From an uncultured Blautia sp. (GTDB taxonomy: Bacteria; Bacillota; Clostridia; Lachnospirales; Lachnospiraceae), in the NCBI GenBank assembly GCA_946538475.1, contig CAMNGN010000030.1, forward strand, positions 1-15,444: a DNA stretch of 15,444 nucleotides, in the 5' to 3' direction. Shown here piece after piece: positions 6,379 to 12,861 of this stretch. A model generated the notes under the pieces. It ran no database searches and had not been told where the DNA came from. It saw nothing but the letters and a program-made list of their open reading frames with translations. The position numbers were made by a program, and so were the translations under genes. The stretch's first letter is position 1. Each line of letters opens with the position of its first letter.

Positions 6379-7199
6379 TCTGCATTCCTCCTGCCAAACA
6401 GATTGCGGAGAAAGCCGCCGAATCCCTGTTTCTTCTGTTCCCCGGATGCCTCCAGCAGGATCAGCGTGGTATTGTCCCGCCCGCCATGCTCCAGGGCCGT
6501 ATTCAGGATCCGTTCCGCTGTCTTCTCCACACTTTCTTCCAATGACATAAGCTTTTCCAGCTCATCCTCTTCGATCATATCGGTGACCCCGTCAGAACAC
6601 AGAAGGATCCTCATCCCGGGGGTTATTTTTTCTTTCACATAGGATGGTTCCAGATCACCTTCCGACTCTTCCAGGCCCAGGTACTGGACCAGCGGAGGTT
6701 TGCGGTAGCCGCCGCCCCTGAACACATGGTCGGTAGAGATCTGCAAAAGCTTCTTATCTTTTAACGTATATATCCGGCTGTCGCCCAGATTGGAAGCCGC
6801 ATACCAGTCGTCCGCAAACAGGATCATCACCGCGGTGCTGCCCATGGACCGGATGTGATTCTCCTCCGCAAAGCTGCACACCTTCCGGTTCATATATTTG
6901 CTGACTTCTTCCGTATAAGTCCTCGGCTCCTGCCTGAATCTTTTCTTATTTTCCTTGTAGTACTCGTCAAATCCTTCCGCTGCCAGCCAGGATGCCGCTT
7001 CGCCAAAGCTCTCGCCGCCCATTCCGTCAAAGACCGCGAAAGCCGGAACATCCTCTGCTTTCATTGTTCCCGAATACACTCCGGGAGTTCCGCTGTTCAC
7101 CTGCGGCATAAAGCTTCCGTCGCACCAGAAATTATCTTCCTGATTTCCGCGGACCAGTCCGACATTAGAAGTATACGCATATTCGATGTCATATATCAT
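6375..7199 (-). CDS. PP2C-family protein Ser/Thr phosphatase
   Basis: PPM/PP2C phosphatases use two metal ions to remove phosphate from Ser/Thr residues and usually oppose a neighbouring Hanks-type kinase. The 274 residues carry the expected motifs in order: RGNQEDN (17-23, metal Asp at 22), FAVFDGMGG (54-62, metal ligands D58 and G59), GSTAV (120-124), NLGDSRIY (137-144), SDGVTDM (202-208, D203) and GRDNTTLILL (240-249, D242). All metal-binding aspartates are present, so activity is expected. The catalytic domain ends near 250. The last 24 residues are Gly/Lys/Arg-rich and might contact membrane or ribosome-like anionic surfaces (inference). The ATG start has AGAAGG 6 nt away. It follows the kinase after 33 bp and overlaps the next gene by 4 bp. 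It is shaped like PrpC/Stp enzymes, but I give no symbol because the partner kinase is not PASTA type. Confidence 0.95.
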   Translation of the reverse strand: MIYDIEYAYTSNVGLVRGNQEDNFWCDGSFMPQVNSGTPGVYSGTMKAEDVPAFAVFDGMGGESFGEAASWLAAEGFDEYYKENKKRFRQEPRTYTEEVSKYMNRKVCSFAEENHIRSMGSTAVMILFADDWYAASNLGDSRIYTLKDKKLLQISTDHVFRGGGYRKPPLVQYLGLEESEGDLEPSYVKEKITPGMRILLCSDGVTDMIEEDELEKLMSLEESVEKTAERILNTALEHGGRDNTTLILLEASGEQKKQGFGGFLRNLFGRRNAE

Positions 7200-7202
7200 A
7201 AG

Positions 7203-7250
7203 CCACCTTCTTTCGCCTGTTTGTCGCAGTTCTCAGGACTCCCTCCTGAG
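7203..7250 (-). promoter_or_regulatory. Kinase-phosphatase junction: hairpin over the kinase stop and phosphatase ribosome binding site
   Basis: On the minus strand CTCAGGA (7244-7250) and TCCTGAG (7232-7238) form a perfect 7-bp stem with a GGGAG loop, covering the kinase TGA stop (7233-7235). No U-run follows, so it is not a terminator. It could set the relative mRNA stability of kinase and phosphatase. The phosphatase binding site, AGAAGGTG at 7204-7211, lies after it. The pairing is seen; the function is inference. Confidence 0.4.
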
Positions 7251-8831
7251 GATCGAATTGTACCAGTATCTGTCACCACGTTCCACATATTCCTCATTAT
7301 CTCTCACATCATCGTGCACTTCTCCGTTCCTGTCGATATACCTGATCAGAATACCGTCACGGTAGTAATACATTTCTTCACCTGCGCTGTCCCAGATATA
7401 AGCGAAGAACAGACTGCCGTTCCAGTAATAATATTCTTCATAAAGATGTTCGGCAGATTCATCCGGATACACGAGCACCTTGCGAAGCTCACCTTCATCA
7501 TTGTAATACTTGAGGACCTTTCCGCTGCTTCCTTCTACGGTATCCGCCGGAAGCTCGGTTGCGATCTCGGCTGCTCTGTCACTGATCAGCTCGATCGAAG
7601 AAGCAAAGTCCTTACCTGTATCTTCTTCGGGGACATCGCTCCGGGATTGAAGCGACACCAGCATCTGCGCGGTCTGCTCCCTCACCGTATTCACCAGAGT
7701 CCTGCGGATAAAGGTACCGACTGCGACGCTCACAATGACAGCTACCGCGATCACGGCAATGACCCAGGGAACGGCCCGGCGAAAACCGCGCTTTGACTCT
7801 GTCCCATCCGGCACCGCCGCAGCTGCTGTCTGCCCGGCAGGAACCGTCTCCTGATGATCCTCCGCGCCGGCAGCCTCCGGTTTTTTCTCTTCCCAGCTGT
7901 AAAAATCAGTTGCCTTTCTTCCTGCCGAAAGCAGTTCCAGATCGTGCAGCATCTCTTCTGCACTTTGATACCTGTCTTCGGGATCAAACGCGCACGCTTT
8001 CAGGACGATCGAGACCATCTCTTTTGTCCCCGCGGCGGGCGGCGGAAGCACTTCGCCCTGCATTCTTCTCTCCAGGGCTTTCTCCTTGTCGTAATGTGTG
8101 ATCAGCTGCTTATCGGAACTCACGAAGGGAACTCTGTTCATGTTAAGCATCCTGTACAGAACGATCCCCAGTGAATAGATGTCGGCGCGGGAATCGTACC
8201 GGCCGCCATGATACACTTCGGGGGCCATGTATGTGTAGGTGCCCTTCTGCGAAAACGTCCCCAGTGTGCGCATGGACTCTCTTGCGATGCCGAAATCACC
8301 TAGCTTATAGTCGCCGAAAGGAGAGACAAAAATATTCTCGGGCTTGACATCCCGGTGAATTATCTGCATTTTCTCCAGATATCCAAGTGCCTTGCAGATA
8401 TCCGTACCCAGTTTCAGCACTGCCTCTTCCGTGCATTCGCGTTCTTCAAAATGATCGAAGAAGCTCGTCAGGTATTCCATCCTGATAAAGATGTCCCAGC
8501 CGATCTCGTCCAGATATTCGGTGACCTTATAGTCCTCCACCGATACAATATACGAGTTTCCCCGGAAGTATTCCATAGTGCTGATCTCCCGGATACAGTC
8601 TTTCATCAGATTTTCAAAATACTGCCGGGCGGAATTTTCGTCCCCCGCTTCTTGCAGTACGGTGTTGAGTTCTTCCCTGCTGCCCGGGACACTGATCACT
8701 TTGATCGCGGAATAAAAGGTATTTCCCTGTTCTGAACGAGACGCTTTATACACGCTTCCGTAGGAACCTTCTCCGATCTTCGAAACGATCTCCCATTCGG
8801 GCCAGGGTGAAACAGGCATATTCAGATCCAT
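7233..8831 (-). CDS. Transmembrane Hanks-type Ser/Thr protein kinase with non-PASTA extracellular domain
   Basis: A complete eukaryotic-like kinase domain (about 12-302) has glycine loop GEGSYGSV (20-27), ATP-binding K44, helix-C E82, catalytic loop HRDVKPEN (159-166), DFG (179-181), a Thr/Ser-rich activation loop (189-200) and APE (203-205). The stretch between K44 and E82 is about 15-20 residues longer than usual, a feature I associate with a clostridial kinase subgroup. A charged linker leads to one membrane span (about 354-374). The roughly 158-residue extracellular part has no PASTA repeats. It ends in three Tyr-rich hairpin-like repeats (YYNDEGEL near 442, YYYWNGSL near 467, YYYRDGIL near 488) recalling MORN-like repeats. 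The 532-residue protein starts at ATG 8829-8831, with AGGAGG 7 nt upstream. An ATG two codons earlier is possible, served by GGAGG at 8847-8851. It is the first gene of the kinase-phosphatase-unknown operon and has its own promoter. Confidence 0.95.
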   Translation of the reverse strand: MDLNMPVSPWPEWEIVSKIGEGSYGSVYKASRSEQGNTFYSAIKVISVPGSREELNTVLQEAGDENSARQYFENLMKDCIREISTMEYFRGNSYIVSVEDYKVTEYLDEIGWDIFIRMEYLTSFFDHFEERECTEEAVLKLGTDICKALGYLEKMQIIHRDVKPENIFVSPFGDYKLGDFGIARESMRTLGTFSQKGTYTYMAPEVYHGGRYDSRADIYSLGIVLYRMLNMNRVPFVSSDKQLITHYDKEKALERRMQGEVLPPPAAGTKEMVSIVLKACAFDPEDRYQSAEEMLHDLELLSAGRKATDFYSWEEKKPEAAGAEDHQETVPAGQTAAAAVPDGTESKRGFRRAVPWVIAVIAVAVIVSVAVGTFIRRTLVNTVREQTAQMLVSLQSRSDVPEEDTGKDFASSIELISDRAAEIATELPADTVEGSSGKVLKYYNDEGELRKVLVYPDESAEHLYEEYYYWNGSLFFAYIWDSAGEEMYYYRDGILIRYIDRNGEVHDDVRDNEEYVERGDRYWYNSILRRES

Positions 8832-8865
8832 GGTCATACCTCCTTTCCTCCGGTCATTATTAGAT

Positions 8866-8874
8866 ATTATAACA
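8866..8874 (-). promoter_or_regulatory. Kinase operon promoter, extended -10
   Basis: The minus strand reads TGTTATAAT, a full TGnTATAAT extended -10 box. The -35 region is poor (TACAAA at 18 bp, 3 of 6). Transcription should start near 8859, giving a leader of about 28 nt that contains two purine-rich AGGAGG-like sites. A weak -35 box with direct repeats just upstream suggests an activator-dependent promoter. Confidence 0.6.
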
Positions 8875-8903
8875 TTGCGAAAGTGTATTTTTGTAGTATT
8901 CGG

Positions 8904-8920
8904 TGTGAACAGGTTGTGAA
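8904..8920 (-). promoter_or_regulatory. Direct-repeat operator candidate TTCACA-N5-TTCACA
   Basis: Two identical TTCACA hexamers on the minus strand (8915-8920 and 8904-8909) are separated by exactly 5 bp, giving an 11-bp period. The identity extends to nine bases, CTGTTCACA. They lie 33 bp upstream of the -10 box, next to the -35 region. Such spacing on one face of the helix is typical of OmpR/PhoB-family response regulators; the form matches the TTHACA-N5-TTHACA PhoP box described in Bacillus. The repeats are seen; the regulator is unknown. Confidence 0.5.
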
Positions 8921-8947
8921 CAGACAATCTTTATGATATTACTGATG

Positions 8948-8996
8948 ACAAAAGCTGCATTTGCCGGTATATTTCCCGGCAATGCAGCTCTTTTGT
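8948..8996 (-). terminator. rpoC transcription terminator, probably bidirectional
   Basis: On the minus strand AGCTGCATTGCCGG (8976-8989) pairs with CCGGCAAATGCAGCT across an 8-nt loop with one bulged base, and outer ACAAAA/TTTTGT pairs extend the stem through a small bulge. The descending arm runs into UUUUG. The U-run is short but the GC-rich stem is strong. It lies 46 bp past the rpoC stop and upstream of the kinase promoter, so it should end the rpoBC transcript. The mirror-image A/T tracts would allow it to act in both directions. Confidence 0.75.
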
Positions 8997-9041
8997 ACCT
9001 CTCAGACGCGATCGGACCGATCCGTCTTATCAATCTATAGT

Positions 9042-12000
9042 TTATTCTTCAGGATTTGTCTCCTCATCCTGCTCTTCGTCTTCAGGAAAATCATCCTCAA
9101 AGATGTCATCGCCGAACTCGATCGAATCCATATCTTCCGGCTTGTCGGGAATCTCTTCCTTCACATCTTTGGTTTCCTCGATCAGCTCTTCTTCCGGTTC
9201 TCCGGTATCCAGTTTGATACGGCTGTAGCGTTTCAGACCGGTTCCTGCCGGGATCAGCTTACCGATGATGACGTTTTCTTTCAGACCGATCAGATGATCG
9301 ACCTTGCCCTTGATGGCCGCTTCGGTAAGGACCTTGGTGGTCTCCTGGAAGGACGCAGCGGACAGGAACGAATCGGTAGCAAGGGAAGCCTTGGTAATAC
9401 CGAGCAGTACCTGTTTGCCTACCGCAGGCTTCTTGCCCTCCTCGACCAGCTTCTCGTTGATATCTTCGAATTCGAGAACATCGACATGTGTGCCGGGAAG
9501 GAAATCGGAATCTCCGTTATCCTCGATGAGGATCTTCTTCAGCATACGACGCACGATAACCTCGATATGCTTATCGTTGATCTCAACACCCTGGAGTCTG
9601 TAAACTCTCTGCACCTCGCGGAGCATGTAATCCTGCACGGCACGGACGCCTTTGATGCGCAGGATGTCATGCGGGTTGACGGAACCTTCGGTGATCTCAT
9701 CGCCGGCTTCGAGCAGTTTTCCGTCGACATCCTTAATCCTCGAACTGTACGGGATCAGATAAGTCTTGGAATCTCCGCTTTCCGGATCGGTAACTATCAC
9801 TTCACGCTTCTTCTTGGTATCATTGAGAGTCGCATAACCTTTGATCTCGGTGATGATCGCAAGACCTTTCGGCTTACGCGCCTCGAAAAGCTCCTCGACA
9901 CGGGGAAGACCCTGTGTGATATCACCGCCGGCAACACCGCCGCTGTGGAATGTACGCATGGTCAGCTGTGTACCCGGCTCGCCGATGGACTGAGCCGCGA
10001 TGATACCTACGGACTCGCCTACCTGTACTGCTTCGCCGGTAGCCATGTTTGCGCCGTAGCATTTCGCGCAGATACCGACCTTACACTTACAGGTCAGGAT
10101 CGTACGGATCTTCACTTTTTCGATCGGGCCGCCGTCTTCCGAAACGCCCTCTTTCATGATGCGAGCCGCACGTGCGGGTGTGATCATGTGATTGCGTTTA
10201 ACAATGACATTGCCGTCCTTATCGCTGATCGTCTCGCAGGAATATCTTCCGGTGATACGCTCCTGGAGGCTCTCGATGATCTCTTTTCCGTCGCTGAAGG
10301 TGCTGACGTACATACCCGAGATCTCGGAACGGTTCTCGCAGCAGTCTGTCTCGCGGATGATCTGCTCCTGAGAAACATCTACCAGACGTCTGGTAAGGTA
10401 ACCTGAGTCGGCGGTACGAAGAGCGGTATCGGACATACCTTTTCGTGCTCCGTGTGCTGACATGAAGTATTCCAGAACGTCCAGACCTTCACGGAAGTTT
10501 GACTTGATGGGAAGTTCGATAGTGTGACCTGTTGTATCTGCCATCAGGCCTCGCATGCCGGCAAGCTGTTTGATCTGCTTGTCCGAACCACGGGCACCCG
10601 AGTCTGCCATCATGTAAATGTTGTTGTATCTGTCCAGACCGTCAAGCAGAGCTTTAGTCAGATCCTGGTCGGTAATCTTCCAGGTCTCGACAACCTCTTT
10701 GTAACGCTCTTCTTCTGTGATCAGGCCTCGTTTGTAGTTTTTGGTAATCCGGTCCACTCTGTCCTGAGCTTGTTTGATCATCTCGGGCTTCTGCGGCGGG
10801 ACGGTCATATCGGAAATCGAAACGGTCATGGCCGCGCGGGTCGAATATTTATAACCCATGGCCTTGATCGAATCGAGCACCTCGGCGGTACGGGTAGCAC
10901 CGTGTGTATTGATGACTTTTTCAAGGATCTGCTTCAGCTGTTTTTTCTTGACCAGGAAGTCGACTTCCAGCAGCAGCTCATTGCCCTCGACGCTTCTGTC
11001 GACAAAGCCCAGATCCTGCGGAAGTATCTCGTTGAACAGGAATCTGCCAAGTGTAGATTCAACGATCTTCTGCATAACCGTGCCGTCGGGCATCACCTTT
11101 TCACAGCGTACTTTGATACGGGACTGAAGCGTGATCGCTTTATTCTCATATGCCAGGATAGCCTCGTTGACGCTGCGGAAGAATTTTCCTTCGCCAAGGC
11201 TTCCCGGTCTTTCCTGTGTCAGATAATAAATACCAAGAACCATATCCTGTGAAGGAACAGCCACGGGACCTCCGTCCGACGGTTTAAGCAGGTTGTTCGG
11301 GGACAGGAGCAGGAAACGGCACTCTGCCTGTGCTTCCACGGAAAGCGGAAGGTGCACAGCCATCTGGTCACCGTCAAAGTCGGCGTTGAACGCGGTACAT
11401 ACAAGCGGATGAAGCTTGATCGCCTTACCTTCGACCAGGATCGGCTCGAAAGCCTGAATACCCAGACGATGAAGGGTAGGTGCACGGTTCAGCATAACGG
11501 GATGTTCTTTGATGACATCCTCAAGCACGTCCCACACCTGCGGGTCGAGCTTCTCGACCATCTTTTTGGCGCTCTTGATATTGTGCGATGTTCCATTGGC
11601 AACCAGTTCTTTCATCACGAACGGTTTGAACAGCTCGATGGCCATTTCCTTCGGCAGACCGCACTGGTAGATCTTCAGTTCCGGGCCGACGACGATAACC
11701 GAACGGCCGGAATAGTCGACACGTTTTCCCAGAAGGTTCTGACGGAAACGGCCCGATTTACCTTTGAGCATATCCGAGAGAGATTTGAGAGGACGGTTTC
11801 CGGGACCGGTGACCGGACGGCCGCGGCGGCCGTTGTCGATCAGGGCGTCTACCGCTTCCTGCAGCATTCTCTTCTCGTTGCGGACGATGATATCCGGAGC
11901 TCCCAGCTCCAGCAGTCTTTTCAGACGGTTGTTTCTGTTGATGATACGGCGGTACAGATCGTTCAGGTCGGATGTGGCAAAACGTCCGCCGTCCAGCTGT

Positions 12001-12752
12001 ACCATCGGACGAAGATCCGGCGGGATCACCGGGATCACGGTCATGATCATCCACTCGGGACGGTTGCCGGATTCTCTGAAGGATTCTACCACTTCGAGAC
12101 GCTTGATGATACGTGCTCTCTTCTGGCCGCCGGCGTCCTGAAGTTCCTTCTTGAGTTCCTCGGCATCTTTATCCAGGTCGATCGCTTCAAGCAGCTCTTT
12201 GATGGACTCCGCGCCCATCTCTGCCCTGAAGCCGTCGCCGAAAGCTTCTCTGGCATCCTGGTATTCCTTCTCGGTCAGTACCTGTTTGTACTGCAGATTG
12301 GATGTTCCCGGATCCAGTACGATGTAGCTTGCAAAGTAGAGAACTTTTTCCAGAGTTCTCGGAGATATATCGAGGATAAGTCCCATTCGGGACGGGATAC
12401 CCTTGAAATACCAGATGTGTGATACCGGAGCGGCCAGTTCGATGTGGCCCATACGCTCACGGCGCACAGAGGATTTGGTGACTTCGACGCCGCAGCGGTC
12501 GCACACGACGCCTTTATAGCGAATCTTTTTATATTTACCGCAATGGCACTCCCAGTCTTTGCTCGGTCCGAAGATCTTTTCGCAGAAAAGTCCTTCTTTC
12601 TCGGGCTTCAGAGTACGGTAGTTGATCGTCTCCGGTTTTAAAACCTCGCCTCTCGACCATTCTCTGATTCTCTCAGGGGACGCAAGCCCAATTTTGATGG
12701 CATCAAATGTCATCGGCTGATAGCTCTCCTGCGTATTGGTTGCTTCTGCCAT
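9042..12752 (-). CDS. rpoC: DNA-directed RNA polymerase beta' subunit
   Basis: The beta' subunit forms one side of the polymerase cleft and carries the catalytic magnesium. The protein has 1236 residues, within the usual Firmicute range. N-terminal zinc site: C69, C71, C84, C87. The active-site loop NADFDGD (456-462) has all three catalytic aspartates. The second zinc site (C804 or C805, C888, C895, C898) falls at almost the same numbers as in E. coli. The C-terminus ends in a very acidic tail of about 55 residues after RYSRIKLDTGEPEE. ATG at 12750-12752 is preceded by AAAGGGG with about 8 nt spacing. It follows rpoB after 109 bp and is closed by a stem-loop terminator, so rpoBC forms one transcript separate from the kinase operon. 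It is intact, with no intein or split. Confidence 0.99.
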   Translation of the reverse strand: MAEATNTQESYQPMTFDAIKIGLASPERIREWSRGEVLKPETINYRTLKPEKEGLFCEKIFGPSKDWECHCGKYKKIRYKGVVCDRCGVEVTKSSVRRERMGHIELAAPVSHIWYFKGIPSRMGLILDISPRTLEKVLYFASYIVLDPGTSNLQYKQVLTEKEYQDAREAFGDGFRAEMGAESIKELLEAIDLDKDAEELKKELQDAGGQKRARIIKRLEVVESFRESGNRPEWMIMTVIPVIPPDLRPMVQLDGGRFATSDLNDLYRRIINRNNRLKRLLELGAPDIIVRNEKRMLQEAVDALIDNGRRGRPVTGPGNRPLKSLSDMLKGKSGRFRQNLLGKRVDYSGRSVIVVGPELKIYQCGLPKEMAIELFKPFVMKELVANGTSHNIKSAKKMVEKLDPQVWDVLEDVIKEHPVMLNRAPTLHRLGIQAFEPILVEGKAIKLHPLVCTAFNADFDGDQMAVHLPLSVEAQAECRFLLLSPNNLLKPSDGGPVAVPSQDMVLGIYYLTQERPGSLGEGKFFRSVNEAILAYENKAITLQSRIKVRCEKVMPDGTVMQKIVESTLGRFLFNEILPQDLGFVDRSVEGNELLLEVDFLVKKKQLKQILEKVINTHGATRTAEVLDSIKAMGYKYSTRAAMTVSISDMTVPPQKPEMIKQAQDRVDRITKNYKRGLITEEERYKEVVETWKITDQDLTKALLDGLDRYNNIYMMADSGARGSDKQIKQLAGMRGLMADTTGHTIELPIKSNFREGLDVLEYFMSAHGARKGMSDTALRTADSGYLTRRLVDVSQEQIIRETDCCENRSEISGMYVSTFSDGKEIIESLQERITGRYSCETISDKDGNVIVKRNHMITPARAARIMKEGVSEDGGPIEKVKIRTILTCKCKVGICAKCYGANMATGEAVQVGESVGIIAAQSIGEPGTQLTMRTFHSGGVAGGDITQGLPRVEELFEARKPKGLAIITEIKGYATLNDTKKKREVIVTDPESGDSKTYLIPYSSRIKDVDGKLLEAGDEITEGSVNPHDILRIKGVRAVQDYMLREVQRVYRLQGVEINDKHIEVIVRRMLKKILIEDNGDSDFLPGTHVDVLEFEDINEKLVEEGKKPAVGKQVLLGITKASLATDSFLSAASFQETTKVLTEAAIKGKVDHLIGLKENVIIGKLIPAGTGLKRYSRIKLDTGEPEEELIEETKDVKEEIPDKPEDMDSIEFGDDIFEDDFPEDEEQDEETNPEE

Positions 12753-12781
12753 GTAATTTTCCCCTTTCTCCGTTATTCACC

Positions 12782-12819
12782 CGGACGGAACACCGCGCTT
12801 CCCGTCGGCAGTCCGTCCG
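12782..12819 (-). promoter_or_regulatory. Hairpin in the rpoB-rpoC gap
   Basis: CGGACGGA on the minus strand (12812-12819) is perfectly complementary to TCCGTCCG (12782-12789) across a 22-nt GC-rich loop. There is no U-run, so it should not terminate transcription. It sits about 29 bp before the rpoC start in the 109-bp gap and might mark an RNA processing site or adjust the beta to beta' ratio; this is inference. No promoter is evident in the gap. Confidence 0.45.
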
Positions 12820-12861
12820 AATAAACCGACTATAAGTAACCCTGAAGTCTATCGGATACTT

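Noticed and set aside
8832..8927. N-terminal extension of the kinase by 32 codons
   Set aside because: The extension would cross the extended -10 promoter and both ribosome binding sites, and it reads as non-conserved sequence. ATG at 8829-8831 is better supported.
8961..12422. Long plus-strand open frames opposite rpoC (481 and 356 codons)
   Set aside because: Antisense shadows of rpoC: the proteins have no family resemblance and the first begins inside the rpoC terminator hairpin.
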